From: Patella vulgata
Taxonomy: Eukaryota; Mollusca; Gastropoda; Patellidae
DNA: 64,000 nt
Reading direction: 5' to 3'
NCBI RefSeq assembly: GCF_932274485.2
Contig: NC_065882.2
Coordinates: 35,124,593 to 35,188,592, forward strand
A program made the position numbers and the translations under genes. A model generated the notes under the pieces. The model was not told the origin of the DNA. It worked only from the letters and a program-made list of their open reading frames with translations, and made no database searches. Below, piece after piece: positions 10,546 to 21,640 of this stretch (positions are counted from its first letter, which is position 1; the number at the start of each line of letters is the position of its first letter).

Positions 10546-13500
10546 AGCTTATTGTTTTTGTTAAGATTATTATTATTCTATTTTTTTGTGTGTGTGTTTT
10601 CTGCAAATCGGATTTCTCAGAATCTAACCATAGGATGTTTCTGAAACTAAATGGGTAGTGAGTATTGTTTAAATATGTTTTCAAAACGTTTTACGAATTC
10701 GAAATCATCGAATTTTACGAACGAAAAAACTAACAATGCATAGTCGTAAGTCTGTTGTTTATTAACCTGTTTTACAACTTCTTTTTTCTTTGAGTACCTT
10801 GACGAAAGTCATTTTCACCTGCAATTCGTCGCTGTGATTTCGTTCCGGAAGTTAAGACCAATTTGACAACTTCTTTAATAGTTATACGATTTTCATGAAA
10901 TTAGAATGTAAGTAGATCATACAGATGCGACTTGAAAAATGTCATTAGAAACTTTCTAAATTATCTCCCCTTGGAGAAATTAAAGATCAAACTTTTTAAA
11001 AAAAAATCTACAAAATATAGGTCAGATTGGCTTGAAATTTTGTTCTTCTATACTAGCGGAGGAATTACTGAAGAGCACACAAAATATGAAGCCTACACAT
11101 AGAACCGGAAGTGCCACCATCTTGAAACGTGAAAAATCCCTAAGGCTTTTGCGATATTTTACTTACAGACATGGGAGTTACATTTTTGAACCCTTGAAGA
11201 ATGCCTAAATACGTTCAGAGCAGAATTTTGATTTTGGTCAACTGATGGTCACCATTTTGAATTGAATATGAAAAATAGTGAAAAATCTACATTATCGGGC
11301 TTGTAAATAAACACAATAGGCCGTAGTATGTTCAACTCGTCTCCTATTGCTGAAATTAATACATTTAAGTGTGGCCTGGCTCATGGCCGAATCTTTGCTA
11401 TTCGAATATTTCAAAAAATTAGAATTTCAACTTTGACGTTTTTCGTGCCGACAAAGTTGTTTACGAGTGAAAAATTTCTATTAACGACTTGAAAATAATC
11501 GAAATCGACCGCCTTTTCTTGAATTCGTCTCATATTTCCGAAATTAATACATTTCTGGTTAGCCTCCTTCCAAGAATGGGAAGTGGCTTTGGAATCAACA
11601 TATTTTTTAAAACGTTTTAAGAATCAAAATCACCGAGATTTACTGATGAAAAAATTGACCTATATAGCTGTAACTTTGTGACGTTTAAATCTATTTTACT
11701 AATTCTTTTTTCTTTGAGTACCTTAAAACATTTACTTTAAATCTGCGATTTCCGATTTTCGAAATTCGAATATTACGTCACTGACATCTCGCCCCGGAAG
11801 TAAAACCAACATGACAACTTCTTGAATACAAGTACGATTTTCATAAAATTAGGAATGTAAGTAGACCTGGTTAATCCAACTTCAACGATGTCATTAGAAA
11901 GTTTCCAAGTTATCTCTCCTTGGAGAAATTAAGGATCACATTTTCCAAAAAATCGACAAAAAGTAGGTCAGATTGCCTTAAAAATGTATTTTTGTACTAG
12001 CCAAGTAATTACAGATACGTACATATAATATGGATTTTGTCGATCGAGTGCCACCTTCTTGAAACGTGAAAAAACCCAAGGCTTTTACCATATTTTACTT
12101 ACAGACATGTGAATTACATTTTCTGAATCCTTTAAAGACTGACTAAAAAACGTTCGGAGCAGAATTTTGCTTTCAGCCATTTATAATTGAATATGGAAGG
12201 CAGTGAAACATCAACCTTAACAGACTTCAAAATAAACACAATAGGCCGTAGTTGGTATTCGTTTCCTATTTCCCAAAAGTATACGTTTCAGGATAGCCGG
12301 GAACAGGGTCGAATTTTTGGTGTTTGAAAATTTCAAAATTTCAAATTTCGCCTCTAACCTTTTACGTGCCGATAAAGTTGTTTACAGGAGAATTTATGTC
12401 CTTAATTTTCAAAATTTACAAATTTAACCTTAATATAGCAACAGCTGAGGTCAATCTGATTCCAAAAATATTAGTTCCATTCAAATTTATCTCATTTAAT
12501 TTTTCAATATTGTCCTGCCTTTTTTTAGTTCTTTCCCGCCATTTTCATTTTATTTTCTCATCCGTCACGTTTTTAAACGGCTTGATCCATTTTTCTGAAA
12601 CTTCTGGAACGGGATGTCATTCCGATTACAGCAATACAATTCTCAGTTAATTCCCTTTAGATTTCGGATTATTTTTTTGCCCCGGTGCAATGTTTCTCAC
12701 TATATTTAGACTTGTAACTTCGCAAGTTTTTCACCGATTTTGATAATTATTTGTTCTTGTTCTTTTTTCTTTTAAGATACTTGATATAATCCATGTCAAG
12801 TGACGATGAATATGAAAGCTTTTATATCTGCATGGGACAGTAGCAGATCTAGTTTTTTATTATTATTATTTTTCCATTTTCAAAACATTTTACGAATTCG
12901 AAATCACCGAATTTTACGAACGAAAAATCTTACAATGCATAGTCGTTACTTTGTGGGTTTTGGTTTTTTTTTACCGATTTTACGAATTCTTTTTTCATTG
13001 AGTACCTTGAAAAAAACCGTTTTCACCCGCAATTTCAGATTTTCGAAATTTCGTCGCTATCATTTCCTTCCGTAAGTCGAGACCAATTTGCACGGTTTTC
13101 ATGAAATTTGTAATGTAAGTGGATATTACTGATGCGCCTTGAAAAATATCATTAGATATTTTTTAACTTATCTCCCCTTGGAGAAATTAAGGATCAATTT
13201 TTAAAAAAAAAATCGACAAAATATAGGTCAGAGTGACTAGAATTTTTTTTTTTTCTGTACTGGCTAAGACGTTACGGATCAGTACACAAAATATGGGGTT
13301 TGTCGATCGAACCGGAAGTGCCACCATCTTGAAACGAAGAAAATTCCTAAGGCTTTTGCTATATTTTACTTATGCCTAAAAACGTTCAGAGCATAATTTT
13401 GATTTAGGTCAACTGATAGTCACCATTTAGAATTGAATATGAAAAATAGTAAAGAAATCTACATTAACAGCTTATAAATAAATTCAATAGACTGTAGTTT

Positions 13501-14030
13501 GTTGAATCCGTTTCCTATTTCTGAAATTAATATATTTCTGGATAGCCTGGCTCATGATCGAATTTGTGGTATTTGAATATTTTAAAATTTCAAATTTCGC
13601 CTTTGACGTTTTTCGCGCCGATTTAGTTGTTTTCGAGTGAAGAATTCCCATTAATAGCTTGAAAATAATTAAAATCGGCCGGTGTTTCGTGAATTCGTCT
13701 CCTATTTTGGAAATTAATACATTCTGGGTAGCCTTCTTCCAAGAATGGGCGGTGGCTTTGGAATCAATAGATATTCAAAACGTTTTACGAATACAAAATC
13801 ACCGAAATATACTGATGAAAAAAATTGACCCACATAGCTGTAACTTTGTGACCTTTTGATCTATTTTACTAATTAGTTTTTCTTTGAGGTCCTTAAAACA
13901 TTTACTTTTAATCTGCTATTTCCGATTTTCGAAATTCGAATATTACGTCATTGACATCTCATCCCGGAAGTAAAATCAACATGACTACTTCTTGAACATT
14001 ACTACGATTTTCATGAAAGTAGGAATGTAA
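10546..14030 (+). repeat. Repeat family C, about four diverged units
   Basis: The 'tgacatctcgccccggaagt'-type block recurs near 10,840, 11,780, 13,060 and 13,950, and 'ccggaagtgccaccatcttg' near 11,107 and 13,313. A terminal 'gggacagtagcagatctagt' stands at 12,833-12,852, so at least one junction between two C elements is internal. The 108- and 91-codon open frames at 12,324 and 12,800 are not shared with other units and are rejected as genes. Confidence 0.75.
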
Positions 14031-14657
14031 GTGCCTCCATTAACTCTCCAGCACATGGAAAGCAGGCGTCAATGGAGTAGGCAGCGTACAAAATGGGGTA
14101 ATCGTCGATGGGCGCGTGTAATGTTTTCAGATCAGTCTAGATTTACTCTGGATTTCACCTATAGGCGTGCTCGCGTTTGGAAGCGTGTAAATGAGCGTCA
14201 TGCTAACGTTAACGTCCGACAGCATGAGAGATTCGGGGAGGATTCACCATGACTGGCAGAACGGACTTGCATATTGTTCAAGGAAGGGTCACTGGTGTGT
14301 ACTACCGTGTCAAATCCTGGCACCGATAGTTCTGCCCTTTGCTCAATGTGTAGGTCGACGGTTCATCTTTCAAGATGATAATGCCCGTGCCCAAGATGAT
14401 GATTGCTGAATGTCTGAGGAATGGTGGAGCAATTACACATTATTAAGACAAACATCAAAAACGTTCATTTTCACTCTGACAGTGTATCTCTTTGCGATTG
14501 AGATGGGGCTGTCAGATAAGCCGCCCATATGAACTGTTTATGTTCATGTGTAGGCAATTGGCCTGTTATTAACATACACTGGTTACCTCTAATAAAAACA
14601 GCAGTGAATTTCCGCAGTTTTGTATTGTTTCTGAATATCCCCTACCTTTTTTAAGAG
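14031..14657 (+). mobile_element. Tc1-like relic, related to family 1, 5'-truncated
   Basis: A plus-strand transposase fragment contains RTKWGNRRWARVMFSDQSRF (first catalytic Asp region; 14,079-14,138) and RRFIFQDDNARA (second Asp region, about 14,356-14,391), separated by frame changes. Its right end 'gaatatcccctacctttttt' followed by AAGAG and TA (14,636-14,659) is a diverged version of the family 1 terminal repeat. No left terminal repeat is present; the sequence begins abruptly inside repeat C. It is clearly older than the four family 1 copies. Confidence 0.8.
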
Positions 14658-14659
14658 TA

Positions 14660-15010
14660 TATATCGGATATTTGTTCTACTACTTCCGGTTTTGGGATAA
14701 TTGTCGGGATACATTTAACAAGTTGTGTCGATACTTAACTTGCTGTACCAGAAATGTTAGAAACATCCATTCAGCTGTTTTTAAAAAATAAATAAATAAA
14801 TAAAAGAGCATTTTCAGTAATTTAAGTATTTTTCAACTTTTTTCAAACATCCATTCAGCTGTTTTCAAAAGATTGGGGCCCTTTTCGGACCACTTATATT
14901 ATTTCAATGCTTTTATTTTTGGACTCACGCCATAGAACACCGATAGGACTCTTGAGTAAAAAAAGTGTAAGAAAAATTTCAAAAAGACCCGGAAATTATT
15001 TTGAATGAAT
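14660..15010 (-). repeat. Repeat family A, partial (- orientation)
   Basis: Holds 'ctacttccggttttgggata', 'attgtcgggatacatttaac' and 'caccgataggactcttgagt', as in the A copies at 34,220-36,110. It is truncated on both sides by the Tc1 relic and the Penelope-like element. Confidence 0.7.
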
Positions 15011-15715
15011 TGTATTCTGTATTTTGAATTGTCTGTCTGTTTGTGTTTTCCTGAGTATGATGTCTTGTCCGTGTATTTGTTTTTGTGTAAAATTTTGTGT
15101 GGTGCAGTTCCCTTGCACTTACTATTAGAATCTTTTGGAGAATGGAAAAACACCGTTTTTGATTTTATAGTCAAAGAGAATCAAATATATAAAACTAAAC
15201 CCCGAGGTCCTAAATAACACATCTGCAACTGAATGTCTTGCTACTCTTCAAGAGAGACTTGTTTTAACGCCTGTCGACAAGGTTGGCAACAATATTGCTT
15301 TTACCCGTAAAAATTACTATCTTAGAAATATTCTTACTGAAGTTGAACTTTGGCCCAATACCAAAAATGAAACTTACAAATGCATTACGGATTTAACTAA
15401 ATTAGATATTTTACATAATCAATATACTTTCAACAGGAGTAATGATATAAAAGACAATGTCAAAATAGATGCACTACCTTACATTTATTCTATACCTAAA
15501 TTCCATAAAACCCCAGTAAAATTCAGATACATAATATCCTCCAGCATCTTACAAACGAAACCTTTAGCAAAAACTATTATCAAAGGACTTAAATTATGCC
15601 AAACCCAGCATGCCATTTGGTGCAGAACACTCCGTAGCTATACTGGAATTGATAGTTTTTTCATAATTGATAAAAATAAACCAATAGTAGATACTTAAAA
15701 TAAAATCAATAAAAG

Positions 15716-16714
15716 ATAGGTTGCCAGGCAACGAAACATACGCCCACAGCAGCTATATCGCCCGGTCAGTCAACAAGAGTTGTCGCATATTTTTACTTTT
15801 TGCTGTAATAAAACATTTATAATACATTAAAATCTGATTAAGAGTAACAACTCATTAAGTAATTATCAGGAAACCATTAGAATTTGTTCGGTTTTTATAA
15901 AGTTCTGCCCCATGCTAACGTTTAGTATACGAAACTTTTAACATCATGGATTTAGCTGTTCAAGTCATAAAGATTCATTGAAAATCAATATACTTGTTCG
16001 TCTCATGACCTTAAACACTGTGTATAAATTTAAAGTCAATCGGATATTAACTTTAACCTCTAGAGCGTCCACAAGATTTTTCGAAGTGATCAAGGGCCAT
16101 AACTCTAGCTGTAATTATCGGAAATCGCTGAAAATCAATAGGATTCTTCGTCTCATGACCTTAAACACTGTGCATGAATTTAAGGTCAATTGGATATTAA
16201 GATTTTTTGAAGTGACAAGGGCCATAACTCTGGCAGTAATTATCGGAAATCGCTGAAAATCAATAGGCTTCTTTGCCTCATGACCTTAAACACTGTGTAT
16301 AAATTTAAAGTTAATCGGATATTAACTTTAGCCTCTAGAGCGTCCACAAGATTTTTTGAAGTGATCAAGGGCCATAACTCTGGCAGTAATTATCGGAAAT
16401 CGCTGAAAATCAATAGGCTTCTTTGCCTCATGACCTTAAACACTGTGTATAAATTTAAAGTCAATCGGATATTAACTTTAGCCTCTAGAGCGTCCACAAG
16501 ATTTTTTGAAGTGATCAAGCGCCATAACTCTGGCAGTAATTATCGGAAATCGCTGAAAATCAATAGGCTTCTTCGTCTCATGGCCTTAAACACTGTATAT
16601 AAATTTAAAGTCAATGGGATATTAACTTTAGCAATTGTGGACGCCGGACCGACGGACGGACGCACGGACGGGGGCGACGACAATATACGACCACATTTCA
16701 ATGTGGGCGTATAA
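15716..16714 (+). mobile_element. Non-autonomous repeat element inserted in the Penelope-like RT
   Basis: The RT homology stops at about 15,715 and resumes at about 16,714. The inserted piece has short inverted ends (CATACGCCCACA near 15,737 against TGTGGGCGTATA at 16,702), a 'ggttgccaggcaac' hairpin near its left end, a 150-bp tandem array (15,980-16,640) and a GACGGACG tail (16,647-16,672) as in repeat D. The flanking 'ataaaa' on both sides may be a duplication or part of the ends. Confidence 0.7.
15980..16640 (+). repeat. 150-bp tandem array, about 4.5 copies
   Basis: Units start with 'gaaaatcaata' at about 15,980, 16,130, 16,255, 16,405 and 16,555. Periods are 150, 125, 150 and 150; the second unit lacks 25 bases. 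Each carries 'cttaaacactgtgtataaat', 'gcgtccacaagatttt' and 'caagggccataactctggca'. Because 150 is a multiple of three, an open frame persists through it (16,280-16,714), but it only encodes the repeat. Confidence 0.92.
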
Positions 16715-17639
16715 AAAGTTAATGGAAAAACAATAGAAACGTTTGACTTTTCTACTTTATATACTATGCTACAACACTCCGACCTTAAAGATAATTTGGA
16801 TTGGTTTGTAATTGTAGATACAACTTTTAATGGGGCTTTCGGGAAAGGCAGAAACTTGATGGTCATTTACGCAGAAGATGCTAAATGGATTATAAAACGT
16901 CGCAATGCCGACACTGTAGTTTTTGATAAAGAAAAATTTCAAAATATCATACATTTTCTCATTGACAATGTCATATTTGAGGTTGGGGATCAGATAATGC
17001 AGCAAACTATTGGTTTACTAATGGGAACTGACCCCGCCCCATTTATGGCAAGTGCACATTTATATAGATATGAATTATGCTTTTAGGATCATACAAGAAA
17101 AACAGATTACAAAGTAGCTAAAAGTCTAAACTATACCTTCCGATACATTGATGACATAACACCTATCAATGATAACGGAAATTTCAACAAATATAAAAGT
17201 TAAATATATCCCCCAAAATAAATATTAAATAAAGAAAATTCCGGCATAATAAATGCATCTGTTCTTAACCTGGACATTAACATAATTAACAATAAATTTA
17301 ATGTCGGTATTTTCGACAAAACGGACAAATTTGGTTTTGAAGTAGTAAAATATCCGTCAATTTATAGTAACATACCAGATACCAGGCTGTATAGTGTTTT
17401 CTATTCACATGCATTACGACTTTTAACAAAATGTAACGATAAAGAACTATTTCTTTCCCGGCTAAAATCTCTTTATTTTAAGTGCACTGCCAAAGGCGGT
17501 ACACAATTACGCATTTTAAAAGAAATATCAAAACTTCCATTTCTTCAACACACCAAGTTTGACATTTCTTATAAGTATATAACCGACTACATATTGGATA
17601 ATGATTCAATTTAAAAAAATTATTTTAAATTTTCTGTAG

Positions 17640-18787
17640 TTACCTACTATACAGCCCTGCAGGAGTGATACTTATAAGAATTTTTGCAGTATGATGATGT
17701 TTGTAATCACTCCAAGTGAGAGCCTGTACCTGCAAATTCTTGGGCGTTTCTTTAAAAACTTCTGTGCAGTGAAAAATATGCCTAGCTCTGCAAAACTTTG
17801 GATTTCGGAAAGAGGGAGGATATTTTCTCTTACTACTTCTTTTGCAGGATTGAAAACTAGTGACCCTTGAAATTTTGATAATAATTTGATCCATGTGATA
17901 ACATTTGACACTTGTATACAAGAAACTCCAAATCTATCCGCTAAATCTTCATTGAGGTCACCAAGGCGCAGTTTCATCATTGTCCTGATAAACATTTTTC
18001 CCTTTGTGTAAGAGTTCTTTTATCTCTGCTACCATACCTCTTATAGCGAATAGGGTTAAACACCTTGCTAGGTCACTTCCAGTACCTGATATGCCTGAAA
18101 TATTTGTTCATGCATGACTCAATTTTCATGAAACTTGCCAATGTTGGAATTCCTGTATAAAATTTTACATTTTTTTTTTTATCTGATTTAAGGATTTAAG
18201 AATTCGAAATGACTTTCTTAATAAATCAGTTACCGTACTCTTAGACTTTGACAGTTTTTCAATTCAACAGTTTCTGACGACTCAGCAGAGGTTTGAATAT
18301 TTGAAACTGAGTTACTGTGATCAACATTACATGTAAGATCTAATGGTAAGGATTCAGAACAGTCATCTTTCTCAGAAGAAATGGCATGTTATGTCGTAGA
18401 GTTTTCATTGATATTAAAATTGCTATTAATATTTTGCAACTTCCTGCATTTTTGGGGGACATGATCTTAATTTTCACGTGCTGTAGGAGGTGGACGAGCC
18501 TTAATTTCTCTACGAGACTCATATCCAAGATGTAGTGATGGATATGGGTTAGCAGCGGTTGGATTTCCATCAGCAAAGTGAACGGAACAAACTCGAGAAT
18601 AAGAAGTTGGAAGCCAAATTTTGTTCCCTTTCTTCCTGTTTACAATGGATGTCCACATCTGTCTGCCCTCTGGATCGTTAAGTTCAGTTGGAAAAGTGAA
18701 TAAGCAAAATGGGGCATCCCAAATACAAGAGCCAGTTCCTTTGTTACAGTTATGAATATCACAAATTTGACATCTCCATTCCTCCAA
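17640..18787 (-). pseudogene. THAP + HTH_Tnp_4 + DDE_Tnp_4 type transposase gene, broken and 3'-truncated
   Basis: The minus-strand frame 18,467-18,787 is a THAP-like C2CH zinc finger: C6 and C9 (or C14), FP at 32-33, W45, then C67-x2-H70-F71 in SRVCSVHFADGNP. Downstream, LGDLNEDLADRFGVS and QVSNVITWIKLLSK (17,860-17,970) match the helix-turn-helix of DDE_Tnp_4 proteins. CTEVFKETPKNLQVQALTWS and DYKHHHTAKILI (about 17,665-17,770, another frame) match the start of the DDE domain. The usual Asp just before CTE reads His here. The gene stops at 17,640 against the Penelope-like element, so most of the catalytic domain is missing. Likely an IS4EU/PIF-like DNA transposon relic; a host-domesticated relative is not excluded. 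Confidence 0.72.
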
Positions 18788-19055
18788 TTTATGTTCACCA
18801 TTAGAGCACTGAATAAACGCACAACATCTCCGTGATTATGGCATCACTTGTTCTGAACAAGTAACAATAAAACTGTTTAACAACAAAAAGAAGGGTATAT
18901 ATATATACTATACCATGTGTATGTCTTAGTAAACCTGAAACATTGAAGCAAGTCGGATTAGAAGCCTTTTTCGACATTTGTACTTATGAGCGTTAAATTC
19001 ATTCTTAAATTTTACCGTGCATGTGGTGAAAATTGTCAACAACTGAGGTCTCCTA
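18788..19055. other. Flank between THAP relic and Tc1 copy 2
   Basis: Nothing recognised. A short AT dinucleotide stretch stands at 18,897-18,908. Confidence 0.4.
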
Positions 19056-19057
19056 TA

Positions 19058-20584
19058 CTATTCAAAAAAAGTAGGGGATATTTGATTTTTAAGTGTTATT
19101 AAAGTCACCTAATGAAACTGACGAAGAAACAAATGACAAAATGAAATGAAGTTCACATTCATCGATTTATTCCAAATGATCGTTAGACTAAGTAAGGCAC
19201 AGACTGACCATTATAAGGGTAAAATGATACCCGGGGTCAAACAGCAAAGTTACCACAGCATCACAACCAAGTCAGTAACGGGTAAATCCTCCTCTGTTTG
19301 CCAAACAAGCATTGATCCGACGTGGCATACTCCTAATGAGACGTCTAAGGTCATTTTGGTCCAGATTGTCCCATTCCTGTTGCAACGCAGCAGCAAGTTC
19401 TTGGACATTGGCAGGACGTTGTTGACGTTGACGTAACCTCTGTCCAAGCATGTCCCAGACATGCTCGATGGGGGAGAGGTCGGGACTCAGTGCTGGCCAA
19501 GGTAATGTGGTGATGTTCTGTTGTTGGAGGTAACCTGTTACGATCCTGGCCCTGTGACATCTTGCGTTGTCATCCTGGAAGATGAAACGGCGGCCATGAC
19601 GTCGTGCGAACGGCACAACATGGACTGCCAAGATGTTGTCCCGGTAGTACTGGCCTGTAACACGCCCTGCAACAACATGTAAAGCCGTTCTTCCAGCAAC
19701 AGTGATGCCTCCCCACACCATAACAGAACCACCCCCAAATCGATCATGTCTGATGACGTTAACGTCTTGGAAGCGCTCGTTTCGACGACGCCACACCCTC
19801 CTACGTCTGTCCAAAAAATCAACAGTGAACCTTGACTCATCTGAAAACATCACATTGCTCCAGCGTCGATTATCCCAGTGTTGACGATCCCTACACCAAC
19901 GACGTCTTGCCTGAATGTGATGATCTCTCAAACAAGGGATCACGCGAGGACGTCGGGCGCGAAGGTGACCCCTATGCAGTCGATTCCGAATCGTCTGGCC
20001 ACTCACTCTCACACCAGTGTCTGTTTGAAGACGAGCGCTGATCTGATTTGCTGTGATGACACGATTTCTCAAGGCCAAGGTACGGATAAATCGATCCTGG
20101 GCTTGAGTTGTCGCCCTTGGTCGACCTGAGCGTGGTCTGTCCTGTACAGATTGTGTATCACGGTATCTGGACCATAGCCTGCTTATGACAGACTGAGAAA
20201 CATTCATCGTCCGCGCCACAACCGCCTGTGTTGTGCCGATCTGTAGCATGCCAAGGGCACGTAACCTTTCATTTTGGGTAAGCCGACGCATATCAAAATT
20301 TGTTTTCTGGTCACTAAAACAATTAAACTGATGTTTCCACCCTGGAATTCAATGCCACAATGACTGTAACATTCAAAGTCAGAGTCGTGCAAATCTTGGG
20401 TTGGACCCCCATGATGATCCCAAGCATCACCTGCATTCCATGCGGTAGCTATTGGTGCGTTTGGGCGTCACATGTAACTGGAAATGTTTCTTCTGTTAGG
20501 TTCTATAGTGACTTTTTTCGTAGTCATTTGCATATTTTAGTATTATGCCCCCAAAATCAAATATCCCCTACTTTTTTTGAATAG
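19058..20584 (-). mobile_element. Tc1/mariner element, family 1, copy 2 (structurally intact)
   Basis: 1,527 bp with perfect inverted ends (CTATTCAAAAAAAGTAGGGG and complement, at least 32 bases) and TA duplications at 19,056-19,057 and 20,585-20,586. It carries an uninterrupted transposase. Compared with copies 1, 3 and 4 it shows only scattered single differences, so all four inserted recently from closely related sources. This is the likely source of mobilising activity in the window. Confidence 0.97.
19272..20291 (-). CDS. Tc1-family transposase, open, DD34E
   Basis: 339 residues, the usual Tc1 length. A paired-type DNA-binding region comes first: a helix-turn-helix at about 20-45 (AVVARTMNVSQSVISRLW), a GRPR-type hook at 56-59, and a second helical unit at about 62-110. 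The catalytic triad is D151 (FSDESRF), D241 (QDDNARCH) and E276 (SPDLSPIEHVWD), with exactly 34 residues between the last two. WGGI follows at 193-196, as in Tc1 proteins. It should bind the terminal repeats and cut and paste at TA. The start methionine is shared by all copies. No intron is apparent. Activity is inferred only from the open frame and complete triad. Confidence 0.95.
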   Translation of the reverse strand: MRRLTQNERLRALGMLQIGTTQAVVARTMNVSQSVISRLWSRYRDTQSVQDRPRSGRPRATTQAQDRFIRTLALRNRVITANQISARLQTDTGVRVSGQTIRNRLHRGHLRARRPRVIPCLRDHHIQARRRWCRDRQHWDNRRWSNVMFSDESRFTVDFLDRRRRVWRRRNERFQDVNVIRHDRFGGGSVMVWGGITVAGRTALHVVAGRVTGQYYRDNILAVHVVPFARRHGRRFIFQDDNARCHRARIVTGYLQQQNITTLPWPALSPDLSPIEHVWDMLGQRLRQRQQRPANVQELAAALQQEWDNLDQNDLRRLIRSMPRRINACLANRGGFTRY

Positions 20585-20586
20585 TA

Positions 20587-21640
20587 TATAATCAAATTAC
20601 AAGGGGGACTCTGTGGGTCATGAGATCAAAAAAATTAATTATGCTTATAACTGGTATGTACCGGTACTTAATATTTGACTTCATATTAACTCAACTCGAA
20701 TCCATTTATTATTGCTAAATGATTTTATTATTAACCTGGCGTATGATCACAAGTAATTAAAACCATTAATAATTAGTAATTTATATAACTGGTGATACTT
20801 ATTGTTTATCAAACAAAAACAATAACATTAGCCTAGGCCTAGGCGCCCTAATCTAACCTCAATGATGAAGCAGTCTATCAAAAAATAGCCTGTGATGAAA
20901 CTACACGCTCGGATGCAAGGAAACGTATTATTATATTATCATTGAATATTAGCGAGCGATAAATATTTTCACATCTCATTTTAACATCATTGTAATATTA
21001 TTGTCTATGATTACACGCCAAACTCGAGGACGCCATACACGAAACACGTCGCTTCATAGTCATAGCATTATTATTATTCAAACTTAAATGAAACTTTCTA
21101 ATTTTTATAACTAGCAGATTGATACATACATTAATACACATGGTTGACACGATAAAATGTCTGTTGCCGACGACTGTACACTCGTTTCGCCTATTGGTTA
21201 TCCGTCGTTATATTTTTACTTCGGCAGCCAATTCTTCACCGAATGACCGTTTGACCCCGAGGGTCGCTTACACCATTTCAATATGGCGCCGCAATAGTAT
21301 TGACAGGAGTCTTATCGCCCTTATTTTATGCCTTTATAAACACACTTACATAGTACAATTTCTTCAGCATACCTGTTTTGCATTTCTTCTGAGGTATATT
21401 ACGTATTATATTTTGTGCTATTACATAACTTAATAATTACGATTAGTTGAAAAATTGATAGTTTATTAACCTTTTGGCGTTATTTTATCTGGATTATCGC
21501 CCTTTTTATTGTGGTGTTTTTGTCACTTTCTAAAATTCTGACGTCATTGACAATCTACGTCATTCAGTCAGCAGACGGCTGTCTTTCGAGGCGGTCTACA
21601 TTTTCTCATTTGCTTCTTTGTATTCAGTATTGTTTGTTTT
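20587..21640. other. Gene-less stretch
   Basis: No repeat of the other families and no recognisable protein. A 104-codon open frame (21,119-21,433) has no motif that I recognise. It may be a piece of unique host intergenic or intronic DNA. A short self-complementary stretch 'agcctaggcctaggc' stands near 20,830. Confidence 0.4.

Larger units (their letters stand above)
15120..17640 (+). pseudogene. Penelope-like reverse transcriptase, interrupted and broken
   Basis: Pieces in order: FGEWKNTVFDFIVKE and KTKPRGPK (15,137-15,210); LTPVDKVGNNIAFTRKNYYL (from about 15,265); LPYIYSIPKFHKTPVKFRYI (from about 15,476), like the 'PKxHKxP..R.I' motif of Penelope-like RTs; FSTLYTML (16,749) after the interruption; MGTDPAPFMA; the catalytic YIDD at 17,144-17,155; and SIYSNIPDTRLYSVFYSHAL (from 17,358). 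These pieces are in several frames with stops between. No GIY-YIG endonuclease was seen. A roughly 1-kb repeat element is inserted at 15,716-16,714. Clade within the Penelope-like group not determined. Confidence 0.75.

Noticed and set aside
15980-16640. CRISPR-like array
   Set aside because: Whole 150-base units repeat without unique spacers, and the setting is eukaryotic.
16280-16714. 144-codon open frame over the tandem array
   Set aside because: The repeat period of 150 is a multiple of three, so a chance open frame in one unit stays open in all. The protein is just the repeat and matches nothing I know.
20587-21640. Host exon
   Set aside because: No convincing coding frame with recognised motifs; the longest frame (104 codons) has no support.
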